Shown: positions 22,509-35,104, counted from the first letter of the stretch. The stretch is DNA of 64,000 nucleotides from Polyporus tsugae (GCA_024305745.1 JAHRBS010000014.1:2735501-2799500); one strand, 5' to 3'. A program made the numbers and translations. Notes: generated by a model from the sequence alone, not told the origin.

Positions 22509-24685
22509 TCCCGAAGGGTGATGGCTCCCATGGCAGAAGCACATCGTGTGTACCGGGCAGTACGAATTCTGGAAAAAAAGAATTGTGAGCCCTTCTTAGG
22601 CTTTCAAGCTGTACGGCTACGACGCCACTTACGGAAATCGTTCCTCCCCAGATGGTCGTTCAGGAGCTCGCCCAACCGGGCGCACAAAGCACAGCACCGC
22701 TGGCAGACACAAATTGGCATTTCCGAGTCCGGGCCGATCTGATGCACGTAGTTCGTTCAGTCGACGGTCGAGCATTCCGCAAGCACCTGCATCTGACGTG
22801 TCACTCACGATTCCATACTCGAGTACATGCTCCGAATCTCCCTCCGGGCGGGTCCGAGCATAACATACGAGAGCCATCGCCCCGGCTTCGGCATGGATAT
22901 AGCAAGACGACTCGTCCGAGGCCCCAGCTGCAGTGTCTCGGACCCACCTCGGGGTCTCCTCACAGACCTCAGACTCAGACTCGGAGGTCAAGCGACGCCG
23001 GATCTCGTCGAGAACGGGCTGTGTAACTCGGTCGCGGCCGGAGTCACGGTCTGGCCGCGCGTGTGGGGGTTCTAGGACGGAGACGACGGTCACGTTCGCA
23101 GTTGCGAGTAGGGGTAGGGTATGCGGCAAGGAGACATTCAGAACGGCGGTGGCCGAACTCGTGAGGTCGAGCACGTAGCGCAAAGCGTAGTCGCTGTCGT
23201 AATCATGGCAGTCCGCACGGGTTAGTGGGTCCCAGCCTGCGGAAGGGAACCACGTGAGAGAGCGGCTTGAAGAGAAGGGCCAATTGCGTACCGTCGTCCA
23301 CAGCCTGAGCCACATTCTGCGTGTGATCTGAGTGATGAGGAATATCCGGGTACATGGAGTAACGATACGGGACGCAGGCTTACATCTACACCAGTTGGGA
23401 GCCAACATTTGCGTCAAGCTAGTATGGGTAAACACCCTCTGCACAGCTGTGTGGTCTACGACGCAACATAGAAAGAGGAGAGAGTCGGCGACGGACTCAA
23501 TGGCGGTTGAAAAGTCCACTGCCTCGACGGTCCGCCGAACGTCCTTGAGAATCTTGCCAAGGGTATTAATCAAGGTCGATGCGGTGCCTCCGTCGAGTGA
23601 GAACGTCGTGTGCCAACCATCGCGGCAAACATTCAATCCGTGCTTGAGATAGACTTTGCTGACGTGGGGCATCGGAATGGTTCTCCACGGAACAGCGTCG
23701 TAGATTTTCGGCGACCAGTTCTCCATGAGGTCGAAAAGGTCCCCGTACTGGAAGTTGTCCCTGCCCCTCTGCAGCTGGTTCCGAAGTGTGAACCAGCCGC
23801 GAGCCACGACCCACCCGAAAATCTGAGCACACACAAAACGAAACAGAATGATAAGTAGCCAGGCGACAAGACTAACCGTCCTTGACGTAAGCGTGCGTTC
23901 CTGTCGAGCGGCAAAGAGGGTCAAGCATTCGGCGACGCAACCCTCGACGCCCATGGTTTCGCTGTCGGTAGTGTAAAGCATATGCCTCAGTGCGACAACA
24001 AATGATGACAAGAAGTACGTACTCCGAGTTATGCATGTCTCTCAGGCTCGGCCTTATTGGGTGGGCGATGAAGGGCTGATGAGATGGTCGTGAAGACTCC
24101 GAGGTTATGGATTGCACAACCGTTACGTTGATGGCTTCCGGAGTCGCCTATCCGATGACGGCGACTGGCGCCTCGGTATCGATGCTCAGGATGTTCGAAA
24201 TGTGCGACAAAGTCTTGGAAAGGCCGCCCTTGATCCGTCCCTGATGGGTTGCGGTGGCCTCCAGTTGGCATCGAGGGCGCTAATAATGAGAAAGAGGGTT
24301 TGAATGTCGCTAGCAAGAGCTTGCAATTCTGGATCGGCCATGCTTACCGCCTAGGGATGGACGATATGTCAGTGTGAAATACTCAAACAGCGAGCTGGAC
24401 TGTATGCTACTTACGTCCTCACACAGTGGAGCGAATGAGATGGGTCGGGGATGGAGAACACATTGGGCGGCTTATATACGTGTGGTGGTTACGACTGAGA
24501 CCAGGAACGAAAGTGACTAGGCCCGATCCAGATCTCGCCTCTTCCCGTTCCGCGGCTAAGCGCCTAACACATCCGCCTTCCGACAAGTTCAAGTTTGAAC
24601 TACACCGTACTTGTCACGCCGTCCGTAGCATCCTAGGTCTTAGGTCTTCACTGGCCAATTTTCGCGGCAATAATTCGAGAACGTG

Positions 24686-26510
24686 ATGCAGATAGGTGAG
24701 CACATTGGTATATCCAAGTCATCCGACAACCTCGTCACCTCACCTTCTCCCGCAACCGTGATCACCAGATCTCACCAAGCGACTACCCGCCGAGCTCCTC
24801 ACAATGATCTTTCAAGCCTGGAAGGATTCATGCGGCGCGAAGGGGCACGGTTTTGTCTCCGAGTGGGTTCGTGCTACTTGGGTTTGCAAGACGTGGCGCG
24901 AAGTCGCCCTCGACGCGACCAGACTTTGGGCTTCCGTCCTCGTATCGCGGCGCCTTGCGGACGACCCCGCGTTGGAGATGCAATTGGATCGCGCGCACGG
25001 TGTCGCGCTGGACCTGTTGGTGTTCTGCCTTCAGATGTCCAACGTAGAGATCGAGGAGGCGTTCAGCTTCGTTTTATCCAAGACGAAGTCTATCGAGAAG
25101 CTCAAGATCGTCTACGATGAGGGGCAGCAGACTGCCGTTGTCGAAGCATTTATCAAGGTGGTGGGCACGGAAGTCGTCTCGCTGTCACTTCTCCCTAACA
25201 CATCCAGAATTTGCGAATGGAGGTTCACACCCAACACATTTCCTCGTCTTCGTCATTTGGTCTTGGACAGCATCATACCCACTCCAGGTGCCCCTCTGCT
25301 CACTCTCACCCGCCTCGAGATGGCGTACGCGTCGTACGCCTATGATGATCACCCTGTGAAGCTCGTGTCAGGAGGACAGCAACGGTGCACATATGTTCAC
25401 AAATTCCTCGCGGCCTGCCCTAACCTGGAGACTCTGCGAACGATCAAGTGCTTCCATTACCCATCAAGCTACAGCGAGCACAACCAACCTATCGTAACAC
25501 TGCCAAAGCTTCGCTACCTGTCTGTGGAGGAGTTCGCCTCTGGCTTATCAAAAGCATTTCAGACGCTACGTCTCCCATCCTCATCCTCCTTCCATATCAC
25601 TGCAGACTGCGATGGCGACACTGATTATGACTACATCACCCTCATCATTCCTCGAAACGTCAGCGAATCGCTTGCTCCCATCCGTCGCACCCGCTGCCTT
25701 TCGCTGATGGTCGGCCAGCGCTGGCTGAGCCATCTGTCCTTGCGAGGCGGGCCGGGCGATACATTCAAGGACGAATCCGGCTGGTCCATCACGATCCCCG
25801 ACACGGAGTGCTCATTCCAGCACTCGAGGACCTGGGCATCCCGCTTCCCGGACTGGGAGTCGGCGAAGCTGTACCACCTCGGGTACACCGGCAACCGCCC
25901 GCAGTTCCAGTTCCTGGACAGGATCCCGAACCTCGTCGTACCATCCCGCTTGGTCCAGCTCCAGCTCCACATCGCGCTCGGACTGCCCGTCACGCGCGAC
26001 TGGGCACGGTTCTTCGCGACCATGCCCCACCTCCGGACGCTCGGGATCGGGGGCGGGGCGCTGATCACGCACGCACTGCCGGCCTTCGAGGCGGACCCGA
26101 GCTTGTGCCCGGACCTCGAGGACTTGAAGCTTTGCGCCACCGCGGGGCGGGCTGTGGACGAGGGCGTCCTGGCCGAGTTCATCCCGTGGGTGATCGGGGC
26201 TTGGGTGCGTCAACGCACGCGCGTGGGTCGGATGGGACTGAGCTCCTTGACCGTCCGGACGCCGGCTGGCGGTTCGGGCGCGCGTGCGGTGCTCGGCGGT
26301 GGCCAAGGACACGACGCCGGCCTGGTTGGTTTCACGTCGAAGTTGCACCAGGACCTTGCGCTGCTGAAGGGCTCTGTTGGCGAGGTCCTTGTGGAGACTG
26401 CGGACTGTCCTGCATGTGGCGTGGAGTATGAGCTGCCGGTCGAGGGGGTGGAAGGGAGTGATGAGGACAGCGACGAAGGGTCTGGGGATGGTAGCGCTTA
26501 CTACTACTAG
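24686..26510 (+). CDS. F-box/LRR-type protein (583 aa), intact spacer paralogue
   Basis: Exon 1 is 10 nt (24686-24695) and exon 2 is 24769-26510. The N-terminal DLTKRLPAELLTMIFQAWKD and RATWVCKTWREVALDATRLW form the F-box-like domain (about residues 4-65), the Skp1-binding module of SCF ligases. Leucine-rich segments follow (LRHLVLDSIIPTPG, LETLRTIKCF, LRYLSVEEF). The C-terminal part has a glycine-rich linker, a CPACGVEYEL motif (CxxC-x3-YE), an acidic stretch (SDEDSDEGSGDGS) and the YYY end. It shares the micro-exon start and tail with the arm copies. Substrate unknown. Confidence 0.82.
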
Positions 26511-26600
26511 ATACGATGATGCGTTTCGTTGGGACTCGTGTGATACTTCAGCAACTGTGTATGTTTATATGAGACCATGTGGCAGACGTGGATGGAAGAC

Positions 26601-27357
26601 TTACCATGTTTCGGCTCGAAACGTCAGCGAGGCGTCTGGTTGGGTAAGTACGGGAAGGTTTATGACAGAGATGTGCAGCAGATGGTTCGACGTCAGTGCT
26701 GAGTCCTTCCTGCTACCAGGGAGCTCATAGCCAAGAACACGGAGAGGCGGAAGCCCGGAGAGGATCTGCACGCCTGGGTAGAAAAGCCTGAACGACGTGA
26801 GGAGCGGGAGCGGGTCAAAGTGCGCGCGAAGGACGGCAGCAAGATCGCCGGAAGGCACACCGGCCATATGCAGCGACAGCGACCATAGTCGAGAGCAATG
26901 CATGAAGACCGTCTGGATAGGCTCGATGTCGGTGAGGACAACGAGGGTGAATTAGATGAGGTTGGAGAACCGCTGAATGTTGCATTTCGAGAGGCCTCGC
27001 CGAATACGCCGAGGGAGAGCAACGACGATGAAGTGACCGTGGTCGTTTGCCTCATGAGATCGGCGAAGCGAGCGTCCTCTGCTCCAAGACGTTGGTACCG
27101 GTCGACGTGCCGGTGCAAGAACGAAAGGGATAAATGCGAGAACTGGTGTATGATCCAGGAGCTCTAGGCTGTGACAGATATTGGGCGATAGGCCCAGGGT
27201 GATAGGTTATATTGGCGAATGCGACTTTTCTGAGGGACTCACTGGAGTACGATATCCCCTTCCAGAGTATCACCAGAGGCGGTGGAAAGTGCTTCAAATA
27301 CCATGCGCATCCACGGAGCTCGAGTCGATCGAAGCACGAACGAGCCGCCTCTTCCAA
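26601..27357 (-). pseudogene. Degenerate LRR-like fragment
   Basis: The minus strand reads FTLVVLTDIEPIQTVF, CSRLWSLSLHMAGVPSGDL, FDPLPLLTSFRLFYPGVQIL and PPLRVLGYELPGS, a leucine-rich pattern like the C-terminal half of fungal F-box/LRR proteins. A stop precedes it, the upstream part (to 27357) is in other frames, and there is no clear start. Parent family not identified. Confidence 0.3.
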
Positions 27358-28287
27358 TGCATGATCATCATCTGGATATTGTCATTGAGAAACGTTTGAA
27401 AACACAAACCACGCGACATACCCATGAGTTTCACTGGAGGAGATTTCCCATGATATGAATATGCATGCACAGAAACATTTTTCGCGGTCGAAGTGGGTGC
27501 GAGGGGAAGAAGCGCCCAATGTGAGCAATAAGTAATCAATGATCAAAGCTTATGTAACGGTAACATGTTCTCCGATAGGTTCGACCGTCGTGCGCTGGTC
27601 GACTCTGCGTATGCACGAAATTCGGATCCAAACTTCATTCAACTTCTTTCTCGTCTTCAAGTCCCCAGGTTGTTTGTTTTGTTCGATTAATCATAGTATA
27701 ATGCCATCGCGGTCGCTGGTTCGAACTCGCACTGGCAGTCAAGTTCAAGTGTCGCGGCCGGTGGCAGCAAGGATCATGAGAACCCATCTCTACGGATCCA
27801 GTATGTCGCAAGCAAACATCAAGGCTTGTACGCTGACCCACGGTGGAGTCCTGCCAGTTGTCATCTCTTTTATGCACGCGGAATGCGTCGGCCCGTACTA
27901 ATGGATGCACGCGTGGGACCGAAGGCTGACAGAGCGTCGTCGCGCCAATGTGCCACTGGTCAGTCAGTACCTGGACGTCAAAGGTCGAACTCTGTGTTTT
28001 TCAAATATGATGTCGACGAACTCCTTGAATTCTTCCGGTTCAGCGCAGCACGCCTCCAGTCATGTTTTCCGTCAATTCCGCGCACCCGCCAAAGACCCAC
28101 ACTGGACTCCGAACCGCCACAGGTCAGGCCTAAGGTGAGATCCACCCTTAACTCCGAGTCAACGTACTTACATTTGGTGAGCGCCCACAACGTACACACA
28201 CTCTCTCCAGATCCATTGCGGCCGATGAGGCTTCGCAAGCGCGGCATGCTCTTAGGTTCCTAGTTCGCAATGAGAACCGCTCAGGCG
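27358..28287. other. Intergenic, no gene seen
   Basis: This is the upstream region of the MDR reductase gene. Frames up to 145 codons overlap on both strands, but none has recognisable motifs or consistent splice sites. Confidence 0.45.
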
Positions 28288-28295
28288 TATATAAG
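28288..28295 (+). promoter_or_regulatory. TATA box of the MDR reductase gene
   Basis: TATATAAG lies 72 bp upstream of the ATG at 28367, followed by CA-rich leader sequence and a CAACCATGGC start context that fits fungal translation starts. Confidence 0.6.
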
Positions 28296-28366
28296 AAGCC
28301 GTTGAAGCACAATTCTGCTTCAAGTTCAACATCGACTCCAGCGTCCCAAATACACCCACCGCAACC

Positions 28367-29739
28367 ATGGCTCCCACGACTCAGAAAGCACTCGTCATCC
28401 CCGCTGAGAAGGAACCTCATAAGCTCGTCACTGACTGGCCCGTCCCTCAGCCAGGCCCCACGGACGTCCTCGTCAAGCTCGTCTCCGCAGCGCTCAACCC
28501 GGTGGACGCTTACATCCAGCTGCTCGGCGGTCTCGGGCTTGTCACGGCGTGGCCCTTCCTCAACGGGGTCGACGGAGCGGGAATTGTCGAGGAGGTTGGC
28601 GCGGAGGTCACGAACCTCGCGAAGGGCGACAAGGTGTAAGCCGTCTTCCTACTAGTCGCCGCCCATGTGATTTTGTAGAACTTGAACTGACGGCATTCTC
28701 TGTATGTGCTGCTGGATAGGCTGTTCCAGGGCGGCTTCGACAACCTTCGCGCAACGTTCCAGGAGTATGCGATCCAGCACGCCAAACACGTCGCAAAGGT
28801 GTGTGCTATGGTCAATGTTCACGTGGTTCAGCAGTTCACAGTCATGTTAGATCCCAGACAATATCACCTTCGACCAAGCCGCGACTGTCCCTCTCTGCCT
28901 CGCCACGGTCGTGACCGGCATCTGGGCGCACGAGGATGGTGCTAATTCGGTCCGGCTCACTCCTCCCTGGGAGGAGGGCGGCAAGACCAAGTATGCCGGC
29001 CAGGTCGCGCTGATCCTCGGGGGCGGGACCTCCGTCGGCCAGTACGGTATGTCGCCCGCATCACCCTCATGCGTCGCTCTCCTCCAACTCATCCATATTT
29101 ATTCACCCGCGCTCCCCCCGCCGCAGCCATCCAGTGCGCGCGCATGCAAGGCTTCTCCCCCATCATCACCACCGCCTCCCTCAAGCACGAGGCGTTCCTC
29201 AAGTCCCTCGGCGCGACGCACGTCGTCGATCGCGCGCTCTCCCCGGACGAGATCCGCGCCGCGCTCCGCACCCTGACCGCGGGCAAGCCGATCCAGTACG
29301 TGCACGACTCGTACGGCCGGGACCGCGATGGCCAGCGCCTCGGGTTCAGCGTCCTCGCGCCGGGCGGCGCGTTCGTCACCGTGAACCCGCGCGACCACGA
29401 GTTCCTGGCCGATCTGATCGAGGAGAGCGAGAAGAAGGGGGAGGGGAAGCGCGTCGCGCGCGCGTTTGGGAGCTACCACCTTCCGGGGAACGTGAAGCTC
29501 GGGACCGAGATCTTGGGCAGGCTCACTGGGTGGCTCGAGACGGGCGTTCTTGTGGTGAGTGGGGTCGACTTGCGTCGTTGGCATGGTATAGCGTGCTGAT
29601 GCGGGCGTCGCTTGTGCAGCCGAACAGGATTGAGGTCCTCCCGAACGGGCTCGCAGGAATTGGGGCGGGGTATGAGAGGATGTTGAAGGGGGAGGTCAGC
29701 GGGACGAAGCTGGTCGTCCATGTTTCTGAGACTCCGTGA
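28367..29739 (+). CDS. Zinc-less medium-chain dehydrogenase/reductase (enoyl-reductase-type), intact
   Basis: Five exons in phase (28367-28635, 28720-28798, 28851-29046, 29127-29554, 29620-29739) give 363 residues, the usual length for this family. The N-terminal catalytic domain shows KALVIPAEKEPHKLV, LNPVDAYIQ and GVDGAGIVEEVGAEV-NLAKGDKV. The nucleotide-binding loop is GGGTSVGQY at the exon 3-4 junction, followed by FLKSLGATHVVDR. No zinc-binding Cys cluster is visible, as in quinone-oxidoreductase or trans-enoyl-reductase branches, so NADPH-dependent reduction of an activated double bond is the likely reaction; the substrate is unknown. Two dead copies lie in the duplication arms. Confidence 0.85.
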
Positions 29740-30201
29740 AGGCGCTGGCCTCCACGTCCGGCTGTGTGTGGTGTATGAATGCACTGTGGTCTATTGTGCG
29801 CAACACGCCTAAGTTGAGAAACACGATTTGTACTATCCTAGCTATCTATCTGTTGCAAATCCTTGAATATTCTAACCGTGAAGACCGCGCGACGTCCCTC
29901 TTGTGACTTGTCGCGGCCAGCGGCGCGGGGGTGGAGTTGGAGAATGAATGAAGCTCGCCCTGTGTGCACACGAAGTACAGGCTGAATGTGGGAGCTAAGA
30001 CCATACACATGACAGAGAAGCATCGGGGATGATTGGTAGAAGCAATCGGTTACACACACTATTGGATACGATGATGTCAACGAGAATTGTGGAACAAAGA
30101 CAATAAACATACTTGCCTCTATCCATAGGAGTCGCGATGAACCAGGGATGGACGTCGTTCAGGACGTCACTGAAGTAGCACGCGACCCGACGCCCAGTCT
30201 C
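29740..30201. other. Intergenic between converging genes
   Basis: Nothing recognised. Short overlapping frames only. Confidence 0.5.
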
Positions 30202-31921
30202 TCAGGCCGGGGGCCATGTCATCTGTCGTTCCATCAGCGCTCCAGAACAGAACATCGACTCGCCGGCAGCCAGAAACTCACCGATACTGAAGGCACCGTG
30301 CCATCGCAACAGCCACTCCCATTTTGCACATCCAAAATCGTCCGCGGACCTGAATCGGACTTTCGACGCGGGCCAGCACGGAGAATACTTGGGGCGGTCG
30401 TCGTCGAGATCGTTGTGGTCGCGCACGAGCCAGCGCACGAACGGCCCGTATCCAAGCAGTTCGAGCGAGGCGGGAGGATCCTCGAGAATCTGCTGCTTCA
30501 GGTCGAACGTACGGAACTTGTCGAAGATATGGAGATACCGTAGCGATGAAAGGTCCTTGATCTGGAGAGGCAGATGCGACGGTGTTAGAGAATGACGAAT
30601 TGAACAGCTGGGAGACTGAACGCACGAGGCTGAACCACTCCTGGAGGAGGACGTCATTGTCCGCCTGGTCAACAGAGACGGAGAGACGGAGCGCAGTCAC
30701 CGCGCGCGGAATGCGTTCACGAAAGAACTGGATATCGCCCGGCTCCCATGCAGAGCGTGCGAGGGTGAACCCTAGCACTTCGAGGCGTGGAAGTTGCGCG
30801 ATAGCCTCGAGCAACGGTTTGTCGCATGGCATCTCATCCGTCGGGGCATTGATCTCTACATCAAGGGATGCTAGCTCCTTCTTGTTCTCTATGAACCTCG
30901 CCAAGGTTTGCGCATGTCGATACTCGAACCGCGGCATGTCCTCGATAGGGGAGTAAATGAACTTCAGTGCTCGTAGGTCGGGGAGGGCAGTCGGTTCAGC
31001 TTGTAACGTGGAGAAGAGTTCGTCCAGAGCCCGAGGGAATAGTGTGAGGGAGCGAAGTGAGAGACAGTGCCGAAAGACAAGAGCCAGCCCCCCTGCGGTC
31101 CTGGGCAGGATGGCTTCAAGCTCCTGCAGACCAAGCATCGACCGGATGGAACATCCCCAGAAGACATCACCCGCAATAGTAATCCGCGTCAGAGTGGGCG
31201 ACATGCCGTCAACCGCTGTCTGAAGTGCGCGTGCACAACCTTCGTCAAGAGAGGAGTCGAACCAGCCTACGTCGACTGTACGCAGCTCATGGAGGCCACT
31301 GAATGCCGAGAGACAAGGAGCCGTAGTCTCGGTGATGCTACGGGTGAATCAGCTACTCCGAGCGTAAGAAGATACAGTAAAGGGGGGAAAATGTACGGAA
31401 TGTACAACTCCCTTAGTGAGGGTCCCGAAGATTGAGCGAGGGCCGTGAGAACATCTTGACTCAATCGCGGCGAGTCACCATGCCAATGGAAGGCGCGAAG
31501 GTTCGGAAGCGCCTGAAGCGCCGCGATGAGAGCTCCTAAGTCTCAAAGTTGTTAGTGGAGGGCCAGGTTGCATATACTTGACCTCACGAGTGTGAAAAAT
31601 ATCCTCCCCCCACCTCACCCCAGGAAGGTAGGCCCTGATGATTAGTTTCTTGACGACCTTTGCAAAATCTGGGAAAAGAGAGATGTGTCGGAGGATGTCC
31701 CAGGTGATGTTATTCTTGAGTTGCAGCTCTGCGGCCGTTTCTTCCGACCAGGTGACACTGTGGTCGACAATCCATAGACCGAAGTGTACGTTAACATGGG
31801 CGAAGAGTGCTCTGGTAGAAAGGTCGTGGTGGAGCTTGGAGAGGGCAAGGCATGTCTTCTGGTCCCCGCGCTCGATTTCCTTGACTATTAGAGCCCAAAT
31901 TTCGGGAGGTAAAGCTTTCAT
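30202..31921 (-). CDS. F-box/LRR-like protein of another subfamily (501 aa)
   Basis: Exons 31921-31588, 31535-31397, 31298-30626 and 30561-30202 join in phase. The start MKALPPEIWALIVKEIE is an F-box helix 1, followed by LSKLHHDLSTRALFAHVNVHF, the usual second half of the basidiomycete F-box. The rest is leucine-rich (ALPNLRAFHWHG, LRELYIPGLHELRTVDVG, LPDLRALKFIYSP, LPRLEVLGFTLA) and ends RQMTWPPA. It has no CxxC-YE tail, so it is not a copy of the arm F-box genes. A role as SCF substrate adaptor is likely from the family; the substrate is unknown. Confidence 0.7.
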
Positions 31922-33324
31922 CCTCTCGATAAACAGGTCGCGGTAGGGGCGACGACGACTCCTTGAATGTCAGTGGAGAAACGTTTGAGGGCTCTCGATG
32001 GTACTGTATGGGACGTCGAGGGGCTTTGGAGGACGAGGGAGAAGGATATCAGGAAGGTATCTTCCCGGGTCACTGCCGCGAAGCACTGACCTCAAGTTAG
32101 AGAGTACCAGGCCAGACGACGTTGGTTAAACAATCCGAGAGACATGCCATCGGACAGTTGGCCGAGGCAAACGTGGTGGCAACGCGTGTAGATGTTACAT
32201 AAGCGTGGCACAGCCCGCCTGGACAGTGGCATCGTTCTTGCAAGCAACCATTTGTCTCCAGAGTTACATTCTACTTATGCTATGCTTGCTTTCTTGCAAT
32301 TTCTCTTTCGACCACTGTACTCGCGATCATCGCTGCACGACAGCAAGGAAGTACGAGTTGCATCTTGCCCGCTTCGCATCTCGACCTACCGCCTGCTCTC
32401 GACATCCATTGCCAACAGGTTAGCCTGAGCCTGGGTGTTTGTTAGACAGATAGGTGAGTGGGTCTATTTTGTTGCCTTGAAAGTTCTATTTCAAGGGCAA
32501 GACTGGTCTGTTGCGGTTGGAACACGGTGCACCCTGGCTCTCCGCCGACATGCACGCGCGGTGAGTTGCACTGTTGCACTGTTACTACCCGTGTCGGCTG
32601 CAGCGTTCCACCGCATCGCACATCCGATCTGCAGTTTCTAAACGCACCCCCCGAGGGCGTTTTTGTCTCATGGCCTACTTATGAGACCTTTGGAGGGGTG
32701 TGGCGTACTACATCAGTGTGCTCGACATCGGGAAGGTCCCGGCAAAGCCCTCGTTATCTTTGTGAACTGAACTGGATTCATATGCTCGAAGGACAACAAG
32801 AACCTGCAGTGTCAAGGTGTCTTGGCATATGTGCCACTGTCCCATGAATCCCTTCTGAGCCTGTGTTATCTCTTCGCTTTCTTTGTTGACGACGAGTCAC
32901 AGTATTTACGACGAAATGTACCCATATGCCAAATCACACAAACCGCAAAGGTTGGCGGTGATGATAATGGGGCTCGCCCAACCAAGACGACTTACAAAGG
33001 TGATGACGCAACCTGTCGAATCGTGCCGGAGACTGTTTCTCGCTTCCGTCTGACTCGGTCCGCGTCTCTTGCGTTTCTTGAGAAGTTGGCAAAGGAAGTG
33101 GCGGGAGTGGAAGGTGCCCTACAAACTCGGTATGTTATGTTTCGATCTCTAAAACTCTCAGCTGGCATACATCCCTTTGGCTATCCGTAGGAACTACATG
33201 GCGAACTACACAGTGGTAGTAAGAATGTTTTCGCATCGCATCGCGTAAAACGTGGTTATCCTGATCAGAACTCTTATATGTCCAAGGTCTTCACGTCATT
33301 TTCATGCAAGCACTCGAGAACACC

Positions 33325-35104
33325 ATGGAAAGCGGTACGTACGCCACATCCCAATCATCCAACCCCGCTCACCTCCCCCAGGACACCCCCGGCCACCAGA
33401 TCTCACCAGGCGACTCCCGGTCGAGCTCCTCGCTATGATCTTCCACGCCTGGAAGGATACCTACCGCTCAACACGGCACGGGCTGGGTGCGGACTGGGTT
33501 CGCGCCACCTGGATATGCAAGAGATGGCGCGAAGTCGCCCTCGAGACGCCCGCACTATGGTCTTCCGTTCTCATCTCGCAGCCTCTTACGGATGACCCCG
33601 CTGTGAACATGCAACTGGATCGCGCACGGGGCGCGGCGCTGGACCTGTTTGTTTCGAACCCTCAGATGTCGAGCGGAGAGGTCGAGGACGCATTGGGGCT
33701 CGTCTTGGCCAAGAAGCTGCGTGTCGAGAAGCTCAAGATCGTCTACAGCGAGTGCCACGCAGTCGTCGAAGAATTCATCAAGAACGTAGCCGCGGAAGTC
33801 GCGTCACTGTCGCTTGGCACTTACACGTGGAACGACGACCAGAACAGGTGGCGATTCACGTCGGACGTCTTCCCTCGGCTCCGTCGGCTGGCTTTATGCA
33901 GAATCATACCCACTCCGGGAGCTCCGCTGCTCAATCTCACACGCCTCGACCTCACATACGCGCTTGACGAGGACACCGAGCCGCCAGGGACAGGTGTTCA
34001 CCGGTTCCTTGCTGCCTGCCCTAACTTAGAGGCGCTGCGAACCGACAACTGCTTCGCGTATGAAGTGGGAGACACGATCGAAGAACGCGGGAAGCACATC
34101 CTGCCGGTGGTAGCCTTGCCGAGGCTGGGTTCCTTGTCGATGCACGAGCTCGGGCTCGACATATCGACGGCTGTCGGGACGCTGCGTCTCTCTGGTCTCT
34201 CCACCTTTCACATCACTGCCGACTGCGCCCACGAATACCACGAATCCAAATTCTTTGTCATCCCTCAGAACATCAGCGAGGCCCTCCCGCCACTCCGCCG
34301 CTCCCGCTGCTTCTCCCTGATCGCGGGCGGGGTCATGCACGATGTGTCCTTGCGGGGCGGCCCCGGCGACACATTCGACTCCGAGGACGGCTCCGGCTCC
34401 GGCTCCGGCTCCCGCGAAGGCTGGTCGATCACGCTCCTCGACCTGAATGACACGAACGCGGACCCGGAATCCGTGTACTTTCCCTGCTGCATCAGAGACG
34501 CCTGCGGATGCTTCCTGGCCAGGATCCCGGACCTCGTCGTACCCTCCACCTTGATCCGCCTCCAGCTCCACGTCTCCAACGGACTGCCCGTCGCGCGCGA
34601 CTGGGCGCGCTGATCAGGCACGTCCTCGAGGCGTTTTCAAGTTGCAGTGAGGCGGACTCCCCTGGGGACTTGTGTCCGGAGCTCGAGGACCTGGAGCTTT
34701 GCGTTGGGGGCGGGCTGGATACCGAGGAAGGTGGGCTGAACGAAGTCATCCTGCGAACGGTTGGAGCTTGGGTCCGCCGGCGCGCGACGCCGCTGGGATC
34801 GTTGACCGTCCAGACGCGGATGGGCTCCGACAACAACTTGGACTCTGACGACTCGGACGAGGAGTGTGCCTCAGGCTCGCAATCGGACGAGGAGCTTAGC
34901 GATGGCGCAGGATCCGGGCGCGCCACTGAGTCCACTGATTTGGCGTGGAATGTGTGTCGGGACGTTGGGATCACGCTGAAGGCTTTTGTTCTCAAAGTCT
35001 TCCTGGTGGGGACGGATTGTCCTGCATGCGGCGCGGAGTACGAGCCGGTTGACTGGGATGGGATTCGTGATGGCGAGTTGGCGGATGGTGTAACATACTA
35101 CTGA
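33325..35104 (+). pseudogene. F-box/LRR-type gene with a 52-bp deletion (right-arm copy)
   Basis: Exon 1 is 10 nt (33325-33334) and exon 2 starts at 33382. The F-box (RRLPVELLAMIFHAWKD, RATWICKRWREVALETPALW) and LRR-like part are nearly the same as in the left copy. At about 34607-34612 the sequence jumps over 52 bp present at 12227-12278 in the left copy; the missing piece is bounded by CGCGCC repeats, so a slipped-pairing deletion is likely. The frame then stops at TGA 34611-34613. The remainder, including CPACGAEYEP and the Tyr-Tyr end at 35104, is open in another frame. A truncated product with a complete F-box is possible. Confidence 0.85.

Larger units (their letters stand above)
21296..24341 (-). 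pseudogene. Deaminase-like protein gene interrupted by a hAT element
   Basis: Read from 24341, the product starts MADPELQALASDIQTLFLIIS. The conserved zinc-site words of a nucleic-acid-deaminase-like fold come late: CYIHAEAGAMAL near 22880 (HAE) and, after a GTGAGT intron, PICVCQRCCALCARLG near 22690 (CCxxC). An intron from GTAAGT (22632) leads to PGTHDVLLPWEPSPFG, where the frame runs into a 1,119-bp transposon (21390-22508). The genuine C-terminus, starting IPKSVMKQLRDELLDSL and ending with TGA at 21296-21298, lies beyond the transposon. Near the N-terminus a likely 1-bp deletion (near 24228) and a TAG (near 24150) add to the damage. It is similar in layout to OTT_1508-type fungal deaminases; that name is from memory. 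Confidence 0.7.

Noticed and set aside
21362..22530. Longer (~47 bp) inverted repeat around the hAT ends including a TTCGGGAT word
   Set aside because: The outer part is the 8-bp target duplication lying by chance in a palindromic coding context (CTTCGGGATCCCGAAG); the true inverted repeat is 22 bp.
27700..27740. tRNA-like GGTTCGAAC T-loop
   Set aside because: Flanking bases do not form a T-stem on either strand, and no acceptor, D or anticodon arm can be built around it.
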